Part shown: in pieces, positions 18,404 to 25,789 of the stretch
How the letters are laid out: each line of letters begins with the position of its first letter
Numbering within the stretch: the first letter of the stretch is position 1
Source of the DNA: an uncultured Psychroserpens sp.
GTDB lineage: Bacteria; Bacteroidota; Bacteroidia; Flavobacteriales; Flavobacteriaceae
Length of the DNA stretch: 64,000 bases
Direction: 5' to 3'
NCBI RefSeq assembly: GCF_947503375.1
Contig: NZ_CANNDQ010000004.1
Location: 273,294-337,293, forward strand
Notes under the pieces: generated by a model
The model's database searches: none
The model's input: only the letters and a program-made list of their open reading frames with translations
Told to the model about the DNA's origin: nothing
Made by a program: the position numbers and the translations under genes

Positions 18404-19578
18404 TATTCGAACACTCCAAACTCACTCTTTATTGTAAGTTTCTTTACATCTGAAGTTTCTACGCGTCCAATAATTTGAGCATTGACATTAAAAGATTTTG
18501 ATAATTCAACAATAGCGTTAGCTATACTTGGCGTAACGTATAATTCCATACGATGGCCGCAATTAAAAACTTGATACATTTCTTTCCAATCGGTTTTTGA
18601 TTGTTCTTGAATTAATTTAAACAAAGGCGGAATAGGGAACATATTATCCTTTACAATGTGTAAATCATCAACAAAGTGAAGAATCTTAGTTTGAGCGCCA
18701 CCTGAACAATGTACCATACCATGTATATTGTTACTGTTATATTTTGAAAGTATCGCTTTTATAATCGGCGCATAGGTTCTTGTAGGTGACAACACCAATT
18801 TACCTGCATCAATAGGAGCGTTTTCAACAGCATCTGTTAATTTAGTTTGTCCAGAATAAACCAGATCATCTGGTACTGAAGCATCAAAACTTTCAGGATA
18901 TTTTTCAGCCAAATATTTATGAAACACATCATGACGTGCAGAGGTTAAACCATTACTTCCCATTCCTCCATTGTACTGAGTTTCGTAAGTGGCTTGCCCA
19001 AAACTTTCTAAACCAACAATAACATCTCCAGCTTTAATATTAGCATTATCTATAACATCACTACGTTTCATTCTAGCTGTAACTGTAGAATCAACAATGA
19101 TGGTTCTTACTAAGTCACCAACATCAGCAGTTTCTCCTCCAGTAGAATGAATTGTGACTCCAAATGTTTTCAAGTCTTGAATTAATGCTTCTGTCCCATT
19201 GATGATTGCTGAAATGACTTCGCCTGGAATAAGATTCTTATTACGACCTATGGTTGAAGATAACATGATATGATTAGTAGCACCAACACATAATAGATCA
19301 TCTATATTCATGATAAGGGCATCTTGAGCTATACCTTTCCAAACTGAAAGGTCGCCAGTTTCTTTCCAATACATGTAGGCCAATGATGATTTTGTTCCTG
19401 CTCCATCTGCATGCATGATCAAACAATAATCATCATCATTAGTTAAATAATCTGGAACAATTTTACAAAAGGCCTTCGGGAATAGCCCTTTATCTATATG
19501 CTTTATTGCATTATGAACGTCTTCCTTTGATGCTGAAACACCACGCTGTGCATAGCGTTTACTTATGTCTTCACCCAT
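18400..19578 (-). CDS. purM: Phosphoribosylformylglycinamidine cyclo-ligase (AIR synthase)
   Basis: AIR synthase closes the imidazole ring in the fifth step of purine synthesis, using ATP. The 392-residue product is of the longer Bacteroidota type. Recognisable parts are YAQRGVSASKEDVH at the N-terminus, LIMHADGAGTKSS, the nucleotide-binding NIDDLLCVGA, HSTGGETADVGDLVR, and GMVHCSGGAQTKIL in the C-terminal domain. The ATG is at 19578 (MGEDISKRYAQRG). It is transcribed after the barrel gene at 19615 with a 36-bp gap. Variations from the Escherichia coli enzyme are expected for the phylum. Confidence 0.9.
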   Translation of the reverse strand: MGEDISKRYAQRGVSASKEDVHNAIKHIDKGLFPKAFCKIVPDYLTNDDDYCLIMHADGAGTKSSLAYMYWKETGDLSVWKGIAQDALIMNIDDLLCVGATNHIMLSSTIGRNKNLIPGEVISAIINGTEALIQDLKTFGVTIHSTGGETADVGDLVRTIIVDSTVTARMKRSDVIDNANIKAGDVIVGLESFGQATYETQYNGGMGSNGLTSARHDVFHKYLAEKYPESFDASVPDDLVYSGQTKLTDAVENAPIDAGKLVLSPTRTYAPIIKAILSKYNSNNIHGMVHCSGGAQTKILHFVDDLHIVKDNMFPIPPLFKLIQEQSKTDWKEMYQVFNCGHRMELYVTPSIANAIVELSKSFNVNAQIIGRVETSDVKKLTIKSEFGVFEY

Positions 19579-19614
19579 AACCTAAAATTAGACTGTAAAA
19601 ATAAGAATTGTAAT

Positions 19615-20307
19615 CTATTTTTTAGTGTAATTTTCGTCATTTAAAAGGTTAGATTCAATTACGGTAGCTTGACCTTTGAGTCTCTTAGCTTTTGCCTTGG
19701 CACCACCAAAATAGAAATTGAGCCCAAGCGCAAGCCTAAAATAAGTGTCATCTGAAGCTCCAGCTTCAAGTCCGTCTAACTCATCACTTAGAACATAGTT
19801 ATAATCTGTATATATTTTAATTCCAAACTTATCTGAAACGATACACTCTACCCCTCCTCCACCTTGAAACTTATTAGCAGTCGCTTTAAAATGGTTTGAG
19901 GCATTAAGTCCAGCACCTGCAAAAACAAAAGGCGAAAACATACTATGAGGCAAGACTGTTAACTCTAAATTTAAATCAAAAGACATAAAGCCTTCATTAT
20001 ATACATCTATGTAGGCAAGGTTAAATTTATGGTATCCAAAATCGATTGCAACATGTGGTGTAATATGGCGCTTGTACCCTACATGGCTATAGATTTCAAA
20101 CATTGGGTCTACAAAATCACCATTTATGACCGAAGTACCAATTGCTACATCGAAAGCATTGGTTCCTCTTAATTCATAAAAATCTGTTTTAGTTACTTTC
20201 TTTATTTCAGAAGGTTCTTCAGTTTTTTCTTGTGCAGTTACTGTAAATGAAAAAAACAAACACCATACAGCCAATGTCTTAATATAAAATGGTTGTGCTA
20301 TCATCAA
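19615..20307 (-). CDS. Outer-membrane beta-barrel protein
   Basis: A 230-residue protein with signal peptide ending FFSFTVTAQ. After a short charged linker (EKTEEPSEIKKVTK) the sequence alternates hydrophobic and polar residues, with aromatic strand ends (VAIDFGYHKFNLAYIDVYN, YTDYNYVLSD, YFRLALGLNFYFGG). That pattern fits an 8-10 stranded barrel of the OmpA/porin-like class. GGGVECIVSDKFGIKIYTDYNY is typical of the common outer-membrane beta-barrel domain. It lies upstream of purM on the same strand. Function is unknown; the basic tail after the last strand (KAKAKRLKGQ) is unusual for a barrel C-terminus. Confidence 0.8.
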   Translation of the reverse strand: MMIAQPFYIKTLAVWCLFFSFTVTAQEKTEEPSEIKKVTKTDFYELRGTNAFDVAIGTSVINGDFVDPMFEIYSHVGYKRHITPHVAIDFGYHKFNLAYIDVYNEGFMSFDLNLELTVLPHSMFSPFVFAGAGLNASNHFKATANKFQGGGGVECIVSDKFGIKIYTDYNYVLSDELDGLEAGASDDTYFRLALGLNFYFGGAKAKAKRLKGQATVIESNLLNDENYTKK

Positions 20308-20442
20308 TTTTAATATTAATTAAACATGTTTAATCAATAACAAAAAGAGAGCTTAGTTCACAATTTGAGGCATAATTGGCTCACAATATAAAAAATTAAT
20401 TATCAATGGGTTATATTTTCATAAAAAACACTTCATGACATA

Positions 20443-20484
20443 AAAAAAGACAAACGAAAATATTGATAATTCGTTTGTCTTTTT
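20443..20484 (-). terminator. Terminator of the 46-residue peptide gene
   Basis: A 15-bp perfect stem at 20444-20458 and 20470-20484 with an 11-nt loop. Read on the minus strand it ends in a run of T and lies 55 bp after the small gene's stop. Confidence 0.8.
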
Positions 20485-20538
20485 AGTCAATAAAACATGA
20501 TCTTATTGACTGACCTTTTGTAACTGTTAATAAAGCGT

Positions 20539-20679
20539 TTACGATTCTGCCTCAAAAACAGACTCTGTCTTAATTACATCATCTTGTGTTAGATTCTCAT
20601 TGACCTCTGTTGAGTCATCTTGAGAAAACAGCAGTGTAGCAAACATTAAAGCAGCTACACTTAGTAGTAACTTCTTCAT
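20539..20679 (-). CDS. 46-residue exported peptide
   Basis: A short gene below usual ORF cut-offs. The ATG at 20679 opens MKKLLLSVAALMFATLLFSQ, a textbook signal peptide with a cleavage-type SQ end, and the mature part is an acidic tail of about 27 residues (DDSTEVNENLTQDDVIKTES onwards). The stop is at 20539-20541, followed by a strong terminator at 20443-20484. A palindrome close to the element at 2285 lies 125 bp upstream. Signal, terminator and promoter-sized spacer together argue for a real transcript. It could be a small secreted or periplasmic protein; the role is unknown. Confidence 0.6.
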   Translation of the reverse strand: MKKLLLSVAALMFATLLFSQDDSTEVNENLTQDDVIKTESVFEAES

Positions 20680-20804
20680 TTTTACAAAAATTGATTAATA
20701 GCATTACAAACTTAACAAATTAAGGTTCTGCTATTAGTACAATAGACCGTTTTTCGACTAGTTGTAAAAATTAAGCGTTGAAATACCACTTTTTTCCTAC
20801 AAAA

Positions 20805-20820
20805 TACGTAGAATTACGTA
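20805..20820. promoter_or_regulatory. Palindromic element, variant copy 3
   Basis: TACGTAGAATTACGTA differs from the copies at 2285 and 3960 at one base. It lies upstream of the 46-residue peptide gene on the minus strand, 125 bp before its ATG, a distance similar to the other two sites. The shared position suggests a common regulator. Confidence 0.5.
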
Positions 20821-20895
20821 CATAAACTCTTTGTTTTTATAAGAATATTTGTGGTAAACTCACATAAAAAAAGAGCTTAGAGCCCATAGAGTATT

Positions 20896-23082
20896 CTATT
20901 TAGTAAATAGTAATTCTCTGTATTTTGTTAATGGCCAAAGCTCATCATCTACTAATAATTCTAATTTATCGCAATGGTATCTAATCGCTTCAAAAAATGG
21001 TTTTACTTCATTACAATAAGCTTCTGCTTTTCTTTCAGAATCCTCAATGGTATTAGAAATTCTTCTTGCCTCTGTCATTTTAGTAACGGTAGAATTGATA
21101 CTTTCAATATGGCTTGATATTTGCTCGATCAAATTTAGTTGCTCTTTAGCATACTTTTTAAAATCTGAACCATAGATATCTTTCAACCCTTTAACATTAG
21201 TAATCAATATATTTTGGTACTTAACAGCCGTAGGTACAATATGATTACGTGCAATGTCCCCTAAAACTCGCCCTTCAATTTGAATACGAAGCACATACTC
21301 TTCGATTTCAATTTCGTAGCGCGCTTCAGATTCTATTTTATTCATTACACCTAAATCTTCAAAAAGCTGCAAGGTTTTTTTAGATATTTTGGCTTTAAGC
21401 GCTTGTGGTGTTGCTTTATTATTACTCAACCCTCTTTTCTTGGCCTCTTTCTCCCAAGCTTCACTATAACCATTACCTTCAAAAAGAATAGGCTTAGACA
21501 TTTTAATATATTCGCGCAATACATTAAAAATAGCATCATCTTTTTTCATGTCTTTTTTCTCAATAAGCAAATCAACTTCAGTTTTGAAATCAATCAACTG
21601 TTTTGCTACTATGGCATTTAATACCGTCATTGGGTTTGCACAGTTCGCTTTAGAGCCCACTGCTCTAAATTCAAACTTATTACCAGTAAATGCAAAAGGA
21701 GAAGTACGATTCCTATCTGTATTATCTAATAATACATCTGGGATTTTACCAACAACATTTAGTTTTAAATCTGTTTTTTCTTGCGGTGACAATTTACCAT
21801 CTGTAACGTTTTCTAATCCATTTAATGTATGCGTCAGTTGTGCACCAATAAATACCGAAATTATGGCTGGTGGTGCTTCATTGGCTCCTAAACGATGATC
21901 ATTACTAGCTGAAGCAATTGCTGCTCTTAAGAGTTCTTCATTGTCGTAAACTGCTTTGATAGTATTAATAAAGAACGTTAAGAATTGTAGATTACTCATT
22001 GGTGTTTTACCTGGTGATAATAGATTAATACCTGTATCTGTGCTCAAACTCCAATTATTATGTTTACCTGAGCCATTAACTCCAGCAAATGGTTTCTCAT
22101 GAAATAAAACTTTAAAATTATGACGTTCAGCTACTTTATCCATTACGTCCATTAATAAAGAATTATGGTCTACTGCTAAGTTAGCTTCGTCATAAATTGG
22201 TGCTAATTCAAATTGATTTGGAGCTACCTCATTATGCCTTGTTTTTACTGGGATACCAAGTAACATACATTCTGTTTCTAGGTCACGCATGTAAGCCATT
22301 GCTCTATTTGGAATTGTCCCGAAGTAATGATCATCTAGCTGCTGTCCCTTTGCAGGTGAATGCCCTAGAAGGGTTCTTCCAGTTAGCATGATATCTGGTC
22401 TAGACATAGCCAAACCGCTATCAATCAAAAAATATTCTTGTTCCCAGCCCAATGAAGCATTTACTTTTTTAACATTCTTATCAAAATATTTACAAACAGC
22501 AACTGCGGCACTATCAACAGCTTGTAATGCTCTTAGTAAAGGCGTTTTATAATCTAGAGCTTCTCCAGTATAAGCTACAAAAACCGTAGGTATACATAGT
22601 GTAGTTCCAAATACGAATGCTGGTGATGTAGGATCCCAAGCTGTGTAACCTCTTGCTTCGAACGTATTTCTAATTCCGCCGTTTGGAAAACTCGATGCAT
22701 CTGGCTCTTGCTGTACCAATTGACCTCCACCAAACTTTTCAATAGCTCTTCCACTATCAATAGGCTCAAAGAAAGCATCATGTTTTTCAGCTGTAGCTCC
22801 AGTTAATGGCTGAAACCAATGCGTGTAATGCGTTGCGCCTTTAGAAATTGCCCACTCTTTCATCCCTGTCGACACATGGTCTGCGACTGTTCTATCTATT
22901 TTAGAGCCATTTTTTATGGCATCCATAACACTTTCAAATGCTTCTTTGGTCAAATACTGCCGCATTGTACTTTCATTGAAAACATTTGCACCAAATATTT
23001 CCGATCGCCTTTGGTTTTCTTCTACTGTAATAGGCTTATGGTTATATGCTTCTTTTAAAGCATGAAATCTAAGAGTTGACAT
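20896..23082 (-). CDS. glnN: Glutamine synthetase type III
   Basis: GSIII makes glutamine from glutamate, ammonia and ATP and is the main form in Bacteroidota and many cyanobacteria. The 728-residue length is characteristic. Signature segments include FGANVFNESTMRQYL near the N-terminus, HWFQPLTGATAEKHDAFFEP, GWEQEYFLID, KTRHNEVAPNQFELAPIYD and KPFAGVNGSGKHNNWSLSTD, then SNDHRLGANEAPPAIISVF. The ATG is at 23082. It is divergent from the type II enzyme at 23258, with a 175-bp spacer carrying repeats and a palindrome. The call is certain. Confidence 0.98.
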   Translation of the reverse strand: MSTLRFHALKEAYNHKPITVEENQRRSEIFGANVFNESTMRQYLTKEAFESVMDAIKNGSKIDRTVADHVSTGMKEWAISKGATHYTHWFQPLTGATAEKHDAFFEPIDSGRAIEKFGGGQLVQQEPDASSFPNGGIRNTFEARGYTAWDPTSPAFVFGTTLCIPTVFVAYTGEALDYKTPLLRALQAVDSAAVAVCKYFDKNVKKVNASLGWEQEYFLIDSGLAMSRPDIMLTGRTLLGHSPAKGQQLDDHYFGTIPNRAMAYMRDLETECMLLGIPVKTRHNEVAPNQFELAPIYDEANLAVDHNSLLMDVMDKVAERHNFKVLFHEKPFAGVNGSGKHNNWSLSTDTGINLLSPGKTPMSNLQFLTFFINTIKAVYDNEELLRAAIASASNDHRLGANEAPPAIISVFIGAQLTHTLNGLENVTDGKLSPQEKTDLKLNVVGKIPDVLLDNTDRNRTSPFAFTGNKFEFRAVGSKANCANPMTVLNAIVAKQLIDFKTEVDLLIEKKDMKKDDAIFNVLREYIKMSKPILFEGNGYSEAWEKEAKKRGLSNNKATPQALKAKISKKTLQLFEDLGVMNKIESEARYEIEIEEYVLRIQIEGRVLGDIARNHIVPTAVKYQNILITNVKGLKDIYGSDFKKYAKEQLNLIEQISSHIESINSTVTKMTEARRISNTIEDSERKAEAYCNEVKPFFEAIRYHCDKLELLVDDELWPLTKYRELLFTK

Positions 23083-23133
23083 GATATAAATTTTAGAGCA
23101 AAAATAGTAAATTATACACTTTAACGCATATAT

Positions 23134-23201
23134 ACCCTATTTTTTTTGGGGTATTAACAATTGTTAACAATATTTTAGTCAAATTAACCCCATTTTTTTT
23201 G
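23134..23201. promoter_or_regulatory. Repeat-palindrome-repeat operator between glnN and GSII genes
   Basis: Two 15-nt direct repeats, ACCCTATTTTTTTTG at 23134-23148 and ACCCCATTTTTTTTG at 23187-23201, lie exactly 53 bp apart (about five helical turns). Between them is a perfect 14-bp palindrome TTAACAATTGTTAA at 23154-23167. The arrangement would suit cooperative binding or looping by a nitrogen-status regulator acting on both divergent genes; that role is inferred. Confidence 0.5.
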
Positions 23202-23228
23202 CTTAAATAAAAAAATAATCAATATTTG
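23199..23228 (+). promoter_or_regulatory. Promoter of the type II glutamine synthetase gene
   Basis: TTG at 23199-23201 and AATATTTG at 23221-23228 are separated by 19 bp, matching the flavobacterial TTG-N19-TAnnTTTG consensus with one mismatch. The -7 box lies 29 bp before the ATG, and the TTG overlaps the second direct repeat. Confidence 0.55.
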
Positions 23229-23257
23229 TACCTTCATTTTAATAAACCTATTATAGC

Positions 23258-24277
23258 ATGAGCAAATCAAAATTAGAATACATTTGGTTAGATGGTTATA
23301 AGCCAACTCAAAACATGAGAAGTAAAACTAAAGTTGAAGATAACTTTAGCGGAAAGTTAGAAGATTGTCCAATCTGGTCTTTCGATGGAAGCTCAACACG
23401 CCAAGCAGAAGGCGGTTCTTCAGATTGCTTGTTAAAACCAGTTGCTATTTATCCTGATCCGTCAAGAAAAAATGGATACTTGGTGATGACAGAAGTATTA
23501 AATGCAGACGGAACACCTCACGAGTCTAATGGAAGAGCTACCATTGAAGATGAAGACAACGATTTCTGGTTCGGTTTCGAACAAGAATATTTTATTATGG
23601 ATAGAAGCACTCAATTACCTCTAGGCTTTCCTGTTGGTGGTTATCCAGCACCTCAAGGACTTTATTACTGTTCTGTTGGAGGAAGAAACACACATGGCAG
23701 AGCGTTGGTTGAAGAACATGCTGACCTGTGTATTGAAGCCGGCTTAAACTTTGAAGGAATCAACCAAGAAGTAGCTTCAGGACAATGGGAATTTCAATTA
23801 TTTGCAAAAGGCGCTAAAAAAGCAGGTGATGAAATATGGGTTGCACGCTACTTATTGGACCGTTTAACTGAAAAATATGGCTACTACATTGAATACCATC
23901 CTAAACCATTAGGAAAAGATATGGATTGGAATGGCTCTGGTATGCATGCAAATTTCTCAAATACAACTTTAAGAACTTGTGGAAGCCAAGAGGTTTATGA
24001 AAAAATATGCGAAGCGTTCAGACCAGTAGTCAAAGAACACATTGCTGTTTATGGTGAGTTTAATGACCAACGTTTAACAGGAGATCACGAAACTGCTTCA
24101 ATTGATGATTTTAGCTATGGTATATCAGATAGAGGTGCATCAATCCGTATTCCAATAATTACTGTTGAAAAAGGCTGGAAAGGCTGGCTAGAAGACCGTA
24201 GACCAGCATCAAATGGAGATCCATATAAAATTGCTGGACGAATTATTAAAACTGTAAAATCTGCTGATATCAGCTAA
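23258..24277 (+). CDS. Glutamine synthetase type II (eukaryal-like)
   Basis: A 339-residue glutamine synthetase of the GSII class, otherwise typical of eukaryotes, Rhizobiales and some Bacteroidota. Seen are IWSFDGSSTRQAEGGSSD, FWFGFEQEYFIMD, YYCSVGGRN, GINQEVASGQWEFQLF and GKDMDWNGSGMHANFSN, and the C-terminal GDHETASIDDFSYG with SIRIPI. It converts glutamate and ammonia to glutamine with ATP. The type II form is not controlled by adenylylation, so transcriptional control through the shared spacer with glnN is plausible. A terminator follows 25 bp after the stop. Confidence 0.96.
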   Translation: MSKSKLEYIWLDGYKPTQNMRSKTKVEDNFSGKLEDCPIWSFDGSSTRQAEGGSSDCLLKPVAIYPDPSRKNGYLVMTEVLNADGTPHESNGRATIEDEDNDFWFGFEQEYFIMDRSTQLPLGFPVGGYPAPQGLYYCSVGGRNTHGRALVEEHADLCIEAGLNFEGINQEVASGQWEFQLFAKGAKKAGDEIWVARYLLDRLTEKYGYYIEYHPKPLGKDMDWNGSGMHANFSNTTLRTCGSQEVYEKICEAFRPVVKEHIAVYGEFNDQRLTGDHETASIDDFSYGISDRGASIRIPIITVEKGWKGWLEDRRPASNGDPYKIAGRIIKTVKSADIS

Positions 24278-24301
24278 TAAACACACTGTTTTGTTCTAAA
24301 A

Positions 24302-24335
24302 GCGTCTTCTCTAATAAAGAGAAGGCGTTTTTTTT
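24302..24335. terminator. Terminator after the type II glutamine synthetase gene
   Basis: A 10-bp stem (CGTCTTCTCT at 24303-24312 with 24318-24327, one G-T wobble), a 5-nt loop and eight T on the plus strand. The convergent antiporter gene ends 3 bp away, so it may also serve that strand. Confidence 0.85.
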
Positions 24336-24337
24336 GA

Positions 24338-25279
24338 TCAAGATTTGAAAGCAAGAAAAATAAAAGCACCATAACCCACAACCAGTAAAAGACCTTTATA
24401 TCTAGATATTTGAAATCTTTTGGGAATCATAATCAATGGGATCAATACCAAAGCAAACGCTAACATCCAATAGATATCCCTTGACAAAATTGACGCCTCA
24501 GTCACTTCTATTGTTTTAATTATTGACGTCAATCCCAATACCGAACCAATATTAAATATATTTGAGCCTATAAGATTTCCGAGAGACAAGGCTTTTTCCT
24601 TCTTTACAGCAGCTATTACTGATGCTGCTAATTCTGGCACACTGGTTCCAATTGCAATAACAGTAGCTGCAATAACTGCATCGCTCACACCTAGTGCAGT
24701 AGCTAGTTCTTTAGCACCTTCTACTAACCATTCTGATCCAAAATATAGAGCTATGGCACCAATAAATAACCATATTAAAATCTTGAAATTTGAGACTATT
24801 GCTAAACTTTCATCTACTGCTTCTACTACAACATCTTTTTTAGCAACCCTTATTAATATGAATAAAAAAGCGATTAAAGCTACAAACAAAATTAAACCTT
24901 CAATAGATGAAAGTTGATTGTCATTGCTTAAGAAAAAATATAACGCTATAGAAAATAACATCATGGCTGGCCAGTTAAGTTTATAAAAACTTTTATCGAC
25001 AGCTATTGAGCTCACCAAAGCTGTGATACCAAGCACCAAGCCTATATTAGCTATATTAGAACCAATAACATTATTTATTGCAATTGCTGGAGAACCTGTT
25101 AAGGCTGCATTTAAACTTACCAGTAGTTCAGGAGCAGATGTAGCAAAACTCACAACAGTCATACCTATGACCATTCTTGAGATGTTCAATTTAAATGATA
25201 GTGCCACAGAAGACCTTACCAAAAACTCACCTCCTATTACTAATAATAATAATCCTAATATGATCCAGACTAAGCTCAT
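24338..25279 (-). CDS. Calcium/sodium antiporter, YrbG/CaCA family
   Basis: A 313-residue inner-membrane cation exchanger with about ten helices in two inverted halves. Each half carries the family alpha repeat: VSFATSAPELLVSLNAAL with NNVIGSNIANIGLVLG, and AIGTSVPELAASVIAAV with GNLIGSNIFNIGSVLG. The acidic residues in the two SAPE/SVPE motifs coordinate the transported cations. The family exchanges calcium for sodium or protons. It stands alone, convergent with the type II glutamine synthetase gene and divergent from blaI-M56 with a 148-bp spacer. The family call is firm; ion preference is not tested. Confidence 0.93.
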   Translation of the reverse strand: MSLVWIILGLLLLVIGGEFLVRSSVALSFKLNISRMVIGMTVVSFATSAPELLVSLNAALTGSPAIAINNVIGSNIANIGLVLGITALVSSIAVDKSFYKLNWPAMMLFSIALYFFLSNDNQLSSIEGLILFVALIAFLFILIRVAKKDVVVEAVDESLAIVSNFKILIWLFIGAIALYFGSEWLVEGAKELATALGVSDAVIAATVIAIGTSVPELAASVIAAVKKEKALSLGNLIGSNIFNIGSVLGLTSIIKTIEVTEASILSRDIYWMLAFALVLIPLIMIPKRFQISRYKGLLLVVGYGAFIFLAFKS

Positions 25280-25348
25280 ACATTATTTTTGTGCGAAGAT
25301 AATACTTCATCTCATTATTTATTAAATAACCTATTAAAACTTAAAATT

Positions 25349-25397
25349 TAGTTAAATAACTAAAATAATAGTTGTATAACTATAAAAATAGTTATAG
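25349..25397. promoter_or_regulatory. Operator cluster for the BlaI-type repressor
   Basis: Three overlapping or adjacent dyads built from AGTTAT/AACTAT: TAGTTAAATAACTA (25349-25362), ATAGTT-GTAT-AACTAT (25368-25383) and AACTAT-AAAA-ATAGTT (25378-25393). They lie 31-79 bp before the blaI start. BlaI/MecI repressors bind such dyads in their own promoter, so autoregulation is the likely role. Confidence 0.65.
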
Positions 25398-25427
25398 ATT
25401 TGTTTATCTATTTTAAACTCAACAATC

Positions 25428-25787
25428 GTGCAGAAATTAACGAATAAAGAAGAAGAAATCATGCACATCTTATGGAAGCTCAAAAAAGCTTTTGTTAAAG
25501 ATGTCTTGGCAGAAATAAAAGAAGACAAACCTCATTACAATACGCTCTCTACAATTATAAGACATCTTGAAGAAAAAGGTTATGTAAGTTATAATGCCTA
25601 TGGGAAAACACACCAATATTATCCTGTAGTTAGTAAAGAAGCCTATAAAGAACGTTTCATGAATACAGCAATTGAGAATTATTTTAATAGCTCTTATAAA
25701 AATGTCGTTTCTTTTTTTGCTAAGGAAGAAAAGATAAGTGTAGATGAGCTTAAAGAAATTATTGCATTAATCGAAAAAAATAAATAA
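25428..25787 (+). CDS. BlaI/MecI/CopY family repressor
   Basis: A 119-residue winged-helix repressor. The N-terminal DNA-binding part reads LTNKEEEIMHILWKLKKAFVKDVLAEIK and HYNTLSTIIRHLEEKGYVSY, standard for BlaI. The C-terminal helices (AIENYFNSSYKNVVSFFAKE) would mediate dimerisation and be cleaved on signalling. The start is a GTG at 25428, which opens VQKLTNKEE (read as Met). It is 2 bp upstream of the M56 protease gene and sits just after a dyad cluster. In classic systems the repressor is inactivated when its partner protease senses envelope stress or beta-lactam; the signal here is unknown. Confidence 0.92.
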   Translation: MQKLTNKEEEIMHILWKLKKAFVKDVLAEIKEDKPHYNTLSTIIRHLEEKGYVSYNAYGKTHQYYPVVSKEAYKERFMNTAIENYFNSSYKNVVSFFAKEEKISVDELKEIIALIEKNK

Positions 25788-25789
25788 CC

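Noticed and set aside
20878..20895. Terminator directly after glnN
   Set aside because: GAGC elements here are direct rather than inverted and give no convincing stem, although a T run is present on the minus strand.
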